In this document: positions 1 through 8,407 of the stretch, piece by piece
Numbering within the stretch: the first letter of the stretch is position 1
How the letters are laid out: each line of letters begins with the position of its first letter
From: Actibacterium sp. MT2.3-13A
Lineage (GTDB): Bacteria; Pseudomonadota; Alphaproteobacteria; Rhodobacterales; Rhodobacteraceae
DNA: 64,000 bases
NCBI RefSeq assembly: GCF_018139985.1
Contig: NZ_JAGSOU010000014.1
Span: 1-64,000 of the forward strand
Direction of reading: 5' to 3'
Program-made: the position numbers and the translations under genes
Notes under the pieces: generated by a model
Told to the model about the DNA's origin: nothing
Seen by the model: the letters and a program-made list of their open reading frames with translations, nothing else
Database searches by the model: none

Positions 1-1
1 G

Positions 2-157
2 GCGCGCGACATGCACGGCGGCAACGGGATCTCCGAGGAGTTCCAGGTCATCCGCCACATGCTGAACCTGGAGACCGTGAACACCTACGAGGGCACCCAC
101 GACGTGCACGCCCTCATCCTCGGCCGAGCCCAGACCGGCCTGCAGGCGTTCTTCTGA
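2..157 (+). CDS. gcdH: Glutaryl-CoA dehydrogenase, C-terminal fragment (5' end outside window)
   Basis: This is the last 51 codons of an acyl-CoA dehydrogenase read in frame from base 2. The fragment contains the C-terminal helices of the family with [11 protein letters not shown] followed by [18 protein letters not shown], a tail typical of glutaryl-CoA dehydrogenase; the TYEGTHDVH stretch contacts FAD and substrate in this group. The enzyme oxidises and decarboxylates glutaryl-CoA to crotonyl-CoA in lysine and tryptophan breakdown, passing electrons to electron-transfer flavoprotein. The catalytic base and the N-terminal domains lie upstream of the window. A hairpin terminator follows directly, so it is not co-transcribed with the glycosyltransferase genes. 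Assignment to glutaryl-CoA rather than another acyl-CoA substrate is by recognition of the tail only. Confidence 0.85.
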   Translation, partial: ARDMHGGNGISEEFQVIRHMLNLETVNTYEGTHDVHALILGRAQTGLQAFF

Positions 158-181
158 TCCGGCCCCGGGCCGGAGCCGGGC

Positions 182-210
182 GGGCCACCTTGGCGGTGGC
201 CCGTTTCGTT
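182..210 (+). terminator. Rho-independent terminator after the glutaryl-CoA dehydrogenase gene
   Basis: A perfect 8-bp stem (GGGCCACC at 182-189 with GGTGGCCC at 195-202) with a 5-nt loop is followed by GTTTCGTT. It lies 25 bases after the stop codon. Confidence 0.75.
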
Positions 211-239
211 TGACGGTTCCGCCCCAAGCTGGCACAAAT
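210..239 (+). promoter_or_regulatory. Candidate promoter for the glycosyltransferase cluster
   Basis: TTGACG (210-215) matches the -35 consensus at five of six positions, followed after 18 bp by ACAAAT (234-239), a weak -10. It sits between the upstream terminator and the first glycosyltransferase gene, about 95 bases before the ATG. Pattern match only. Confidence 0.35.
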
Positions 240-334
240 ACCGCCAAGAATTCCGCGCCAATCGGGGGCCAACCCAAGAAACGGGCGAGCAGTGAGATGA
301 GTTCCAGCGGGCCTTGCCGGCCAGGGGCGGTGCG

Positions 335-1369
335 ATGCGCATAACCGCCGTGACCTGTGTGAAGAACGAGGGCCCCTTCCTGCTGGAATGGATCGCCTTC
401 AACCGCATGATCGGGGTGAGCGATCACCTGTTCTATTCCAACGACTGCACGGACGGCACCGACGCGTTGCTGGATGCGCTGGCCGCGCGCGGGCTGGTCA
501 CGCATCTGCCCAACCCGGCGCAGGGGCGCAACTACCAGATGGAGGCGCTGAAGGACGCCGGCCGCCAGCCGCTGGTGCGCGAGTCCGACTGGGTCTGGAT
601 CGCCGATGTGGACGAGTTCCTGAACATCCGTGTGGGACAGGGCACCATCCCCGAGCTTATCGCGGCCTGCGGCAACCCGCAGGCGATTTCCGTGACCTTC
701 CAGTTCTTCGCCAATGGCGGGGTCGAGGACTACGCCGACCGCCCGGTGATCGGACAGTTCACCCGCAGCCACAATCCCGACCTGTGGACCGACCAGACCG
801 CGCAGGAGGTCAAGACCCTGACCCGCCGCGATTTCCCGCTGCACTATTACGGCGCGCACCGCCCCTTCTTCCGCGAGAGCCTGCCGCCCGAGCGGCAACC
901 GGCCTGGACCGACGGGTCGGGCCGCGAGGTTCCGCCGAAGTTCAGGACCGCCGCCAACAAGCGCCGCCTGCGCAAGTTCCCGGCCGCCGGGGCGCGCCGG
1001 TTCGCGACGCTGAACCACTACGCGCTGCGCTCGCTCGACAGCTATCTCGTCAAGAACGACCGCGGCGACGTGAACCGCGAGAACCGCAGTTTCGACGACA
1101 GCTATTGGCGCGAGCGCAATGACGGCGCGTGGGAGGACCTCTCGATCCAGCGCCACCTGCCGGGGCTGGAGGCGGCGCTGGCCGCGCTGAAATCCGACCC
1201 CGAGATCGCGGCGCTGCACGCGGCCAGCGTCGCTGCCCACCGCGCCACCCTGGCGCGGTTGATGCAGGACCCCGACTACCGCGCCCTGCGCGACCGGCTG
1301 CGCGCCGCGCCGACGCTGCCCCCGCAGGAACTGAAGCTGCTGGAGATGATCGGGGGCGCGCATGGCTGA
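335..1369 (+). CDS. Family 2 glycosyltransferase (KNEG / DVDEF type)
   Basis: Predicted inverting glycosyltransferase of 344 residues in the GT-A fold, of the Pfam Glyco_tranf_2_4 type. Near the N-terminus it has VKNEGPFLLEW (residues 9-19) and SNDCTDGTD (35-43), the nucleotide-sugar binding half. DVDEF at 91-95 is the probable metal-binding DxD motif. No signal peptide or membrane segment is seen, so it probably acts in the cytoplasm. The ATG at 335 is preferred over a TTG at 314 because the protein then begins directly with the conserved strand MRITAVTCVKNEG and a purine-rich AGGGGCGG lies just upstream. The next gene overlaps its end by 8 bp. Close paralogues are the C-terminal domain encoded at 2003-4336 and the protein at 5050-6093. 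Donor and acceptor sugars cannot be inferred. Confidence 0.85.
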   Translation: MRITAVTCVKNEGPFLLEWIAFNRMIGVSDHLFYSNDCTDGTDALLDALAARGLVTHLPNPAQGRNYQMEALKDAGRQPLVRESDWVWIADVDEFLNIRVGQGTIPELIAACGNPQAISVTFQFFANGGVEDYADRPVIGQFTRSHNPDLWTDQTAQEVKTLTRRDFPLHYYGAHRPFFRESLPPERQPAWTDGSGREVPPKFRTAANKRRLRKFPAAGARRFATLNHYALRSLDSYLVKNDRGDVNRENRSFDDSYWRERNDGAWEDLSIQRHLPGLEAALAALKSDPEIAALHAASVAAHRATLARLMQDPDYRALRDRLRAAPTLPPQELKLLEMIGGAHG

Positions 1370-2003
1370 ACTGAAGGTCGTCAATCTAGGCCTGCCGAAA
1401 TCGGGCACCACGACCCTGGGCGAGGCGCTGCGCCGCGCCGGCCTGCGCGTGGCCGACTGGCGCATCCGGGCGGGCCAGAGCGCGGATAACCGCCTCAACC
1501 GCGCCTTCGTGGGCAAGCTGATGTATCAGGGCTATTTCGAAACCGGCGATCCGCTGTCCCTGATGCCCGAATTCGACGCCTTCACCGAGATCGACATCGT
1601 CCGCCAGGGCCTCAACCTCTGGCCGCAGACCGACTGGGGGCTGATCGCAGCGATCCGCGCGCATCACCCCGGGGCGCGCTTCATCCTCACCCACCGCGAC
1701 CCGGCGAAGCTGAGCGACAGCATGGGGCGTTGGTCCAACCTCGGCAAGACGCGCCTGCCCGGCAACGCCATCCCCGGCCTGCCGCAAGGCTATGGCGCGA
1801 CCGATGCCGAGCGCATCCGCTGGATCGAGGGGCATTACGCCTTCTGCCGCAGGGTGTTCGAGGGGGCCGCGGATTTCCTCGAATACGATGTCGCGGACGC
1901 GGAGGCGCCGGCGCGCATCGGCGATTTCCTCGGGATCGCCCTGCCGTGGTGGGGCGTGGCCAATGCCAACGCCAACCGCCCGGCCGAAGGGGGCGATTGC
2001 TGA
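1362..2003 (+). CDS. Sulfotransferase family protein
   Basis: A 213-residue protein starting with the PAPS-binding 5'-phosphosulfate loop LPKSGTT (residues 11-17), where Lys and the Thr residues contact the donor phosphosulfate. Downstream ARFILTHRDP fits the 3'-phosphate-binding strand and helix of sulfotransferases. Such enzymes move sulfate from PAPS to hydroxyl or amino groups of carbohydrates or other acceptors. It is shorter than many relatives (about 250-300 residues) but appears complete. The start overlaps the preceding glycosyltransferase and its TGA overlaps the ATG of the next gene, so the three are translationally coupled. The context suggests sulfation of a glycan made by the neighbouring transferases; the acceptor is unknown. 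Confidence 0.8.
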   Translation: MAELKVVNLGLPKSGTTTLGEALRRAGLRVADWRIRAGQSADNRLNRAFVGKLMYQGYFETGDPLSLMPEFDAFTEIDIVRQGLNLWPQTDWGLIAAIRAHHPGARFILTHRDPAKLSDSMGRWSNLGKTRLPGNAIPGLPQGYGATDAERIRWIEGHYAFCRRVFEGAADFLEYDVADAEAPARIGDFLGIALPWWGVANANANRPAEGGDC

Positions 2004-4336
2004 TGGAACTGATCGTGCATATCGGCCTGCCCTATTGCGGCGCGGAACGCCTCCAACAGGTGCTGGACGACAAGCGTGACCAGCTGGCGGGCAAGGGCGT
2101 GCTCTATCCCCGCGCGCCGGGGCGCCGGAACCACACCCGCCTCTACATGGCCGCGACCGACCCCGATCACGTCGATCCGCTGCGGCTGAACCGCGGCTTT
2201 GGCGATCCCGCGGATCAGGCCCGCCTGCGCGAGGACCTGATCCGCGATCTGCGGCGCGAGATCGACGGCGCGCAGCCGGAAAAGATCCTCCTGTCGGCCC
2301 ATCAGCTCGCCACCGGCCTGCACCGCAGCTCCGAGCTGGAGCGGCTGAAGGCGATGCTCGACCCGCTGGCCGGCAAGATCACCCTCCTCGCCCATATCGA
2401 CGAGCAGGCCCGGATGCTGGCCGCCCATTACACCGAGCAGGTCTGGTCCGGGCGCGGCCGCTCGCTGGAACATGAGCTGGCGCTGGCGGAGGAAGAGGAC
2501 TGGTGGGGCAGCGCGCTGGAGGAATGGGACGAAATCGACCCCGCGCGCAACCGGATGCCCGAGGTTCAGGCGCCCCCCTTCTGGCTGGACTACGCGGCGC
2601 TGCAACGGCATTGGGAGGGGGTGTTCGGCGCGGGCAGCCTCACCTTCCGCCCCTATGACAAGGCGCTGTTCGACAGCGAGGCGCTGACCGCGGAACTCTC
2701 CGACGCCTTCGGCCTGCCGCGCAATATCGGCAAGGCGGCGGCGGCGCGGAAAACCCGCCCCATGCCGGCCGCCTGGCTGACCCGCGGGCGGCTGCTGAAC
2801 GCGGATCTGGTCAAGCTTCTGGACACCGGGCGCGTCATCCCGCGCAAGCTGTGGCGGCAGCTGATCGCGGATGTGGCCGTGGACGGCCCGCCGCTGGAAC
2901 CGGGTCGCCTCCACGCCATCTCGGAGCGTTTCGCAGCCGGGAACGCGCGCCTGATCAAGGCCCACCCGGCGCTGAGCGCGCGGGCCCTCGCCCCCGACGC
3001 GCCGCAAGACGACTGGGCCGAGGCCGACCCAAAATTCGGCTTCCGCGCGTCGCAATACCTCGCCGCCTTCCTGCCCCGGATCGAGCGGGCCACGCGCGAG
3101 GCGCAGGAGGCGGGCCGGGCCGATGCGCCCGCGGCCGACACCTCCGCGGGCCTCTCGCCGGTTGCCGAGAACCTGCTGCCGCCGCTGGCCAAGGCCAATT
3201 TCGCCCGGCTGCGCAGCAGCCCCTTCGCGCCGCATAACCGCCTCGGCGCGGCGGACGAGGAGACCCCCGCCCCGCCCTACACCCACGCGCCCGCCCGCGC
3301 CCTGCCCGCCGGCAGCAGCGGCAACGTCATCGTCGGCTGCATGAAGAACGAGGGCCCCTATATCCTCGAATGGGTCGCCTATCACCGCGCCGTGGGCATC
3401 GACAATTTCCTGATCTACACCAATGGCTGCGAGGACGGCACGGCCGAGCTCCTCGACCGGCTGCAGGAGATGGGCGTCCTCCAGCACCGCAACAACGACG
3501 ACTGGAAGGGCAACTCGCCCCAGCAACACGCGCTGAACCGCGCGCTGAAGGAGGACGTGATCCGCAACGCCGAATGGATCGCCCATATCGACGTGGACGA
3601 GTTCATCAATGTGCGCTGCGGCAACGGCACGCTTTACGATTTCTTCGACCGGGTGCCGCAGGCCACCAACGTGGCGATGACCTGGCGGCTGTTCGGCCAT
3701 AACGGCGTGCGCGAGATCAGCGACGATCTGGTGATCGAACAGTTCGACAGCTGCGCCCCGAAATTCTGCCCCAAGCCGCACACCGTCTGGGGCTTCAAGA
3801 CCATGTTCCGCAACATCGGGGCCTACGGCAAGATGAGTTGCCACCGGCCGAACAAGCTGGACGAGGCCCTGCGCGACCGGGTGCAGTGGGTGAACGGCTC
3901 GGGACAACCGATGGGCGAGGAGGTGAAGGAAAACGGCTGGCGCAACTCGCAGCGCTCGATCGGCTACGACCTGATCCAGCTCAACCATTACGCGCTGCGC
4001 TCGGCCGAGAGCTTTCTCATCAAGCGCCAGCGCGGGCGGGCGCTGCATGTCGACCGCTCGATCGGGCTGAATTACTGGATCCGCATGGATTGGGGCGACC
4101 ACAGGGACATCACGATCCAGCGCAACGTGCCGCGCACGCGCGCCGGGATGACGCGGCTGCTGGCCGACGACAGGCTGCGCGCGCTGCACGAAGGCGCGCT
4201 GTGCTGGCACCGCGACAAGGCCGCCAGCCTGCGCGCCAATCCCGAATTCCGCGATCTCTACGAACAGGCGCTGGCAGCCCGGCTGACCAGCACGGAACGG
4301 GTGGCCTACGCGCTGGCGCTGGACATGGAGAACTGA
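2003..4336 (+). CDS. Fusion protein: sulfotransferase-like N-terminal domain plus family 2 glycosyltransferase
   Basis: A 777-residue two-domain protein. Residues 1 to about 270 resemble the sulfotransferase-like fold (LIVHIGLP start, later LTFRPYDKALFDSEAL), but the phosphosulfate loop reads LPYCGAE instead of PKTGTT, so the key Lys and Thr are missing and sulfuryl transfer is doubtful. A poorly conserved linker rich in Ala, Pro and Arg runs to about residue 435. From there a KNEG-type glycosyltransferase domain begins (CMKNEGPYILEW) with DVDEF near residue 530, closely similar to the proteins at 335-1369 and 5050-6093. The ATG at 2003 overlaps the upstream stop codon (TGATG), which fixes the start although the open frame extends further upstream. 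The glycosyltransferase half is expected to be active; the N-terminal half may only bind or scaffold. Confidence 0.8.
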   Translation: MELIVHIGLPYCGAERLQQVLDDKRDQLAGKGVLYPRAPGRRNHTRLYMAATDPDHVDPLRLNRGFGDPADQARLREDLIRDLRREIDGAQPEKILLSAHQLATGLHRSSELERLKAMLDPLAGKITLLAHIDEQARMLAAHYTEQVWSGRGRSLEHELALAEEEDWWGSALEEWDEIDPARNRMPEVQAPPFWLDYAALQRHWEGVFGAGSLTFRPYDKALFDSEALTAELSDAFGLPRNIGKAAAARKTRPMPAAWLTRGRLLNADLVKLLDTGRVIPRKLWRQLIADVAVDGPPLEPGRLHAISERFAAGNARLIKAHPALSARALAPDAPQDDWAEADPKFGFRASQYLAAFLPRIERATREAQEAGRADAPAADTSAGLSPVAENLLPPLAKANFARLRSSPFAPHNRLGAADEETPAPPYTHAPARALPAGSSGNVIVGCMKNEGPYILEWVAYHRAVGIDNFLIYTNGCEDGTAELLDRLQEMGVLQHRNNDDWKGNSPQQHALNRALKEDVIRNAEWIAHIDVDEFINVRCGNGTLYDFFDRVPQATNVAMTWRLFGHNGVREISDDLVIEQFDSCAPKFCPKPHTVWGFKTMFRNIGAYGKMSCHRPNKLDEALRDRVQWVNGSGQPMGEEVKENGWRNSQRSIGYDLIQLNHYALRSAESFLIKRQRGRALHVDRSIGLNYWIRMDWGDHRDITIQRNVPRTRAGMTRLLADDRLRALHEGALCWHRDKAASLRANPEFRDLYEQALAARLTSTERVAYALALDMEN

Positions 4337-4339
4337 GCG

Positions 4340-5047
4340 ATGAATACCCCGCAAGGCACGGATAACACGCCGAAATTCATCCGCTCCCGCGGGCTGAAAT
4401 TCCCCTACGATCCGCGCGTGATCGACCGCAAGCGGCGCAAGCTGCTGCATGACGACGCCTATGAAAAGAAGGAATCCGAGGCCGTGCTGCGTCAGATCAG
4501 GCCGCAGGACACGGTGCTCGAACTGGGCGCGGGCATGGGCTACATGTCCACCCTGATGGCCAGGAAGCTGGGCGTGAGACATGTCCATGCCTTCGAGGCC
4601 AACCCGGCGATGATCCCCTATATCCGCGCGGTCCACGCCGCCAACGGGGTGGAGGACGTGACCGTGCACAACGCCCTGCTGGGGGCGGAGGAAGGCGAGG
4701 TCACCTTCTATGTGCGCGGCGATTTCGTGGCCTCCTCGATGGAGGACAACCTGGGCGAGAAACACGGCGGCGTCATCGCGCGCGAAACCGTGCCGGTGCG
4801 CCCCGTCGCGCAGGTGATGGACGAGATCAAGCCCACCGCGCTGGTCTGCGACATCGAGGGGGCGGAGGCCGACTTGCTGCCGCTGATGGACCTCGGCGCC
4901 ATCCGCGTGGCGATCATCGAACTGCACCCGCAGGTCTTCGGCCAGGCCGGCACGGCGAAGGTCTTTGCCGCGATGGCGGCGGCGGGGCTGACCTATTTCC
5001 CGCGCGCCTCCAACGCCAAGGTCGTGACCTTCCGGCGGGACTGGTAG
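4340..5047 (+). CDS. FkbM family SAM-dependent methyltransferase
   Basis: A 235-residue methyltransferase. Motif I is VLELGAGMG (residues 59-67), followed by an acidic residue at the end of strand two (HAFEANP) that would bind the ribose of S-adenosylmethionine. Later VCDIEGAEADLLPL matches the FkbM signature around the DIEG strand. FkbM proteins usually O-methylate sugars or small molecules, so methylation of a residue on the glycan made by this cluster is the likely role. The gene starts 3 bases after the fusion gene and ends 2 bases before the next glycosyltransferase, so it belongs to the same transcription unit. The first 45 residues are basic and lack an obvious domain. Confidence 0.85.
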   Translation: MNTPQGTDNTPKFIRSRGLKFPYDPRVIDRKRRKLLHDDAYEKKESEAVLRQIRPQDTVLELGAGMGYMSTLMARKLGVRHVHAFEANPAMIPYIRAVHAANGVEDVTVHNALLGAEEGEVTFYVRGDFVASSMEDNLGEKHGGVIARETVPVRPVAQVMDEIKPTALVCDIEGAEADLLPLMDLGAIRVAIIELHPQVFGQAGTAKVFAAMAAAGLTYFPRASNAKVVTFRRDW

Positions 5048-5049
5048 AC

Positions 5050-6093
5050 ATGCGCGCGCTGGCCGTCCTGACCGTCCGCAACGAGGGCGCCTTCCTGCTG
5101 GAATGGCTGGCCCATCACCGGGCCGTGGGATTCACCGATTTCCTCGTCTTTTCCAACGATTGCGACGACGGCACCGACGCCATCCTCGACCGCCTGCAAC
5201 AGCTCGGCCAGCTGACCCATGTGCGCAACGACGGCCCGCATGAGGGCGGCGTGCAATGGGCGGCGCTGAAACGCGCCGACGGGCACGATCTGGTGCGGCA
5301 GGCCGACTGGATACTGCCGCTGGACGTGGACGAATTCGTCAATATCCATGTTGGCGACCATAGCCTTTCGGCGCTTTTCGACGCCCTGCCCGGGGCCACG
5401 GCGGTCACGCTGACATGGCGGCTGTTCGGCAATGGCGGCATCGTCCATTTCGAGGACCGCCCCATCTGCGACCAGTTCCTCCGCGCGGCGCCGGCGATCC
5501 TCTACTGGCCGTGGCGGGCGGCGATGTTCAAAACGCTCTACCGCAACGATGGGACCTACCGGAAACTCGGCGTGCACCGCCCGCGCAGCCCGGTGCCCGA
5601 GAGGCTGGAACAGGCGCGCTGGTTCGACGGCTCGGGCCGCGAACTGCCCGAGACGTTCCGCAAGACCCGGCTGTTCTCGAATTACGGGCAGGACAATTAC
5701 CAGCTGGTGCAACTCAACCATTACCCGCTGGGCGCGATGGAGAGCTACATCCTCAAGGCAGACCGGGGCCGCGCCGTGCATGACGGGCATGATCTGGGCA
5801 TGGATTACTGGGTCGAGCGGAACTACATTACCGACGAAGACCGCAGCATCGCGGCGCTGAAACCGGCGCGCGACGCGATCCTGGCGGAGTTGCGGAGCGA
5901 CCCCGAACTCGACGCGCTGCACCGCCGCGCGGCGGGCTGGCGCAAGACCCGCTTCGCCGATTTGATGGAGCAGGAGCCGTTGCGCGCGCTCTTCGGCCGG
6001 CTGCTGGTCACACCGCCCTCGCGGCCCGTGCCCCTGAACGCGGCGCGGTTCCTGGCGGGGTTCGCCAACCGGGCGCGCAGGAATTCCGACTAG
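5050..6093 (+). CDS. Family 2 glycosyltransferase (KNEG / DVDEF type), third paralogue
   Basis: A 347-residue GT-A glycosyltransferase, paralogous to the proteins at 335-1369 and in the C-terminal half of 2003-4336. It has VRNEGAFLLEW (9-19), SNDCDDGTD (35-43) and DVDEF (92-96), with the later conserved blocks TLTWRLFGNGG and QLNHYPLGAMESYILK that all three copies share. Three copies in one operon suggest sequential addition of different sugars, or of the same sugar to different positions. It is the last gene of the tight cluster; an 8-bp hairpin spans its stop codon. No membrane segment or signal peptide is seen. Substrates are unknown. Confidence 0.85.
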   Translation: MRALAVLTVRNEGAFLLEWLAHHRAVGFTDFLVFSNDCDDGTDAILDRLQQLGQLTHVRNDGPHEGGVQWAALKRADGHDLVRQADWILPLDVDEFVNIHVGDHSLSALFDALPGATAVTLTWRLFGNGGIVHFEDRPICDQFLRAAPAILYWPWRAAMFKTLYRNDGTYRKLGVHRPRSPVPERLEQARWFDGSGRELPETFRKTRLFSNYGQDNYQLVQLNHYPLGAMESYILKADRGRAVHDGHDLGMDYWVERNYITDEDRSIAALKPARDAILAELRSDPELDALHRRAAGWRKTRFADLMEQEPLRALFGRLLVTPPSRPVPLNAARFLAGFANRARRNSD

Positions 6094-6100
6094 GAATTCC
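6080..6100 (+). terminator. Hairpin across the stop codon of the last glycosyltransferase gene
   Basis: GGAATTCC occurs at 6080-6087 and again at 6093-6100. Because the octamer is self-complementary the two copies can pair as an 8-bp stem with a 5-base loop containing part of the stop codon. There is no U-run after it, so termination is uncertain. Confidence 0.35.
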
Positions 6101-6200
6101 ATCAAATTGCCCCCGGGCCCGTCCAATTTCCGCCGCAATGGGGCGGCAAGACTGTCGCGAAACACCCTGCGCGACGGGGCAAGGAAGGGGCAAGAACACG

Positions 6201-7169
6201 ATGCACACCGGCAGTGGCACAGAGCACAGCGAAGAACACTCCGCATGGTATGCCCGGATGGCCGCCGTCGGCGACGAGCAGGGCCGCTTCGAACGTCTCG
6301 GCCCCGATCACGCGGCGCTGTTCATCGAGCAGGCGCCGACCCTGCTCGTCACTTTCGAAAGCGCTGACACGATCCGAAACACCCGGATGGACCAGATGCC
6401 GCTGGCCGCCACCCTGGTGGACGAGGCCGGCTGGTCGCAACTGACCCTCATGGCCGAGGGCGAGACTTGGTTCCGCGATCCGGCCGTCTATGCCTTCTTC
6501 GACCGGCTGGTCGACGAGGCGTTTTTCGAGGATTTCGACCGCGTGGTGTTCTACGGCGCGGATATGGGCGGCTATGCGGCGGCGGCCTTCTCGGTGGCGG
6601 CACCCGGCGCCACGGTGATCGCGCTGGCCCCGCAGGCCACGCTGGACCCGCGGGTGTGCGAATGGGACGATCGCTTCTTCGCCTATCGCCGGCTGAATTT
6701 CTCGGACCGCTACGGCTACGCCCCCGACATGATCGATGCGGCCGAGCGCGCCTATATCCTCTACGATCCGCAGAACCCGCTCGACGCGATGCACGCGGCG
6801 CTGTTCACCCGCGCCAACGCGGTCAAGCTGCGCTGCCGCCATTTCGGCGCGACGCTGGAGACCGACCTGCTGAACATGGGCGTTCTGACCGAGCTGATCG
6901 ACGCCGCCTGCGAGGGCCAGATGTCGCCGCGGGTCTTCCACCAGCTTCTGCGCGCGCGCCGCGACTACCTGCCTTACCTGCGCCACCTGCTGGTGCATCT
7001 GGAGCGCTCGGAGCGGCCCTACCTCGCCGCCCTGCTGTGCCGCAGCGCGATCAAGCGCACCTCGCGCCCGCGCTTCCGCAAGCGGCTCGAAGAGCTGAAG
7101 GCGATGCTGGCCGAAGAGGGCCACGCCCTGCCGCCCGAACCGGCGCCAGAGCCGGCGGAAGTGGAGTAA
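6201..7169 (+). CDS. Conserved protein, alpha/beta-hydrolase-like, function unknown
   Basis: A 322-residue protein that I recognise as a family common in Rhodobacteraceae. I believe relatives often carry the database name phosphoadenosine phosphosulfate reductase, but no PP-loop or active-site Cys motif of that enzyme is visible. What can be seen is VVFYGADMGGYAAAAFS at about 115-131: a beta strand, a G-x-D-x-G-G turn and a small-residue helix, like the nucleophile elbow of alpha/beta hydrolases with Asp in the nucleophile place. The C-terminus is rich in Arg, then Pro and Glu. The ATG at 6201 is chosen because an AAGGAAGGGG stretch lies upstream. It lies 107 bases after the glycan cluster in the same direction and converges on ureG, whose 3' end is 3 bases away. 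Confidence 0.6.
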   Translation: MHTGSGTEHSEEHSAWYARMAAVGDEQGRFERLGPDHAALFIEQAPTLLVTFESADTIRNTRMDQMPLAATLVDEAGWSQLTLMAEGETWFRDPAVYAFFDRLVDEAFFEDFDRVVFYGADMGGYAAAAFSVAAPGATVIALAPQATLDPRVCEWDDRFFAYRRLNFSDRYGYAPDMIDAAERAYILYDPQNPLDAMHAALFTRANAVKLRCRHFGATLETDLLNMGVLTELIDAACEGQMSPRVFHQLLRARRDYLPYLRHLLVHLERSERPYLAALLCRSAIKRTSRPRFRKRLEELKAMLAEEGHALPPEPAPEPAEVE

Positions 7170-7172
7170 GCC

Positions 7173-7784
7173 TCAGAGCCCGCCTTCGGCGATCAGGAAG
7201 GCGACGATCTCGTCCACGCCCTGCCCCGATTTCAGCGCCGCCATCACCACCGGCCGCGCCCCGCGCGCCGCGCGCGCGTCACGTTCCAGCAACGCGCGAT
7301 CCACGCCCACATAGGGCGCGAGATCGGTCTTGTTGACCACCAGCAGGTCGCTGCGCGTCACCCCCGGCCCCTTCTTGCGCGGGATATCCTGCCCGGCCGC
7401 CGTGTCGATGACGTAGAGCGTCAGATCGGCCAGTTCCGGGCTGAAGGTGGCGGCCAGGTTGTCGCCGCCGGATTCGATGAAGATCACGTCGAGATCGGGG
7501 ATGCGTTCGCGGAACGCCGCCACCTCGGCGAGGTTGATCGAGGCATCCTCGCGGATCGCGGTATGCGGGCAGCCGCCCGTTTCCACCCCCTTGATCCGTT
7601 CCAGCGGCAGCACCTGCGCGCGCATCAGGTATTCGGCATCCTCCGACGTGTAGATGTCGTTGGTGATGACCGCGATGGAATAGCGATCCGCCATCGCGCG
7701 GCACAGCTGTTCGGTCAGCGTGGTCTTGCCGGCGCCCACCGGGCCGCCGATGCCCACCCGCAGGGGGCCGTTCGGGCTGCTCAT
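7173..7784 (-). CDS. ureG: Urease accessory protein UreG (GTPase)
   Basis: A 203-residue SIMIBI-class GTPase that powers nickel delivery to urease. Visible motifs are the P-loop [11 protein letters not shown] (from residue 13), the Walker B region FIESGGDNL, the metal-binding GGCPHTA whose Cys and His hold nickel at the dimer interface, and the guanine-specificity motif NKTD. Length is normal. The ATG overlaps the ureF stop codon (ATGA), so it is coupled to ureF, and it is the last gene of the operon. It converges on the plus-strand gene ending at 7169. Confidence 0.97.
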   Translation of the reverse strand: MSSPNGPLRVGIGGPVGAGKTTLTEQLCRAMADRYSIAVITNDIYTSEDAEYLMRAQVLPLERIKGVETGGCPHTAIREDASINLAEVAAFRERIPDLDVIFIESGGDNLAATFSPELADLTLYVIDTAAGQDIPRKKGPGVTRSDLLVVNKTDLAPYVGVDRALLERDARAARGARPVVMAALKSGQGVDEIVAFLIAEGGL

Positions 7785-8407
7785 GTCCTGAAGATCCTCA
7801 CGTCCAGGGTTTCGTGGCGCATCGCGGCGAGATCGGCGCCGAATGCGGCGCTGCCGATCTGGTCGAGCGGCGTGTCCACCGCCCGCGCGGCCACCGTTTC
7901 GATCACCTTGTGCAGGCGCGAAAGCACCTGCTGGCCCTCGTTCTGGCCCAGCGGCACGAAACGCACCGCGGCCGAGACGAGGTTGGAGGCGAAACCATGC
8001 AGGTAAAGCGCCGCCACCTGCCCGGGCGGCAGGCTCAGCCGCCGCGCGGCCACGCCCACCGCCACCGGCAGGGGCATCGGCGGCAGCGCCTCGCCGTAGA
8101 GCGCGTTCACCGTGGCGACGAAGGCCGCGCCCTGTTTGTCGGTCTCTTCCAGCCGCTCACGCGAGACGGCGAGCGCGCGGGCGGTGTCGGCGACCTCATC
8201 GCCCGCCAGCGCCCGGCACAGCAGCACCGCGTCCACCGCGCCGCTGCCCTGCTCCAGCACCAGCCGCAGCCAGCGCTCCAGCGTGGCCGCGTCGCGCACG
8301 TCGCCGTCGCAGATCGCCTGCTCCAGCCCGTGCGAATAGGCGAAGGCCCCCACCGGGAAGGCCGGCGAGAGCCATTGCGTCAGGGTCAGAAGGTCGGCCG
8401 CGCTCAT
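7781..8407 (-). CDS. ureF: Urease accessory protein UreF
   Basis: A 208-residue all-helical protein that forms the UreF-UreD-UreG complex on apo-urease and regulates the UreG GTPase. The N-terminal [20 protein letters not shown] is the typical UreF opening, and SHGLEQAI follows. Length fits the family. It overlaps ureE by 4 bases upstream and ureG by 4 bases downstream, as usual for urease accessory genes. Confidence 0.95.
   Translation of the reverse strand: MSAADLLTLTQWLSPAFPVGAFAYSHGLEQAICDGDVRDAATLERWLRLVLEQGSGAVDAVLLCRALAGDEVADTARALAVSRERLEETDKQGAAFVATVNALYGEALPPMPLPVAVGVAARRLSLPPGQVAALYLHGFASNLVSAAVRFVPLGQNEGQQVLSRLHKVIETVAARAVDTPLDQIGSAAFGADLAAMRHETLDVRIFRT

Noticed and set aside
1835-4927. 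Very long open frame on the minus strand opposite the glycan cluster (1030 codons)
   Set aside because: High G+C content creates long antisense frames. It has His/Gln/Arg-rich, low-complexity translation and overlaps well-recognised plus-strand genes with clear motifs.
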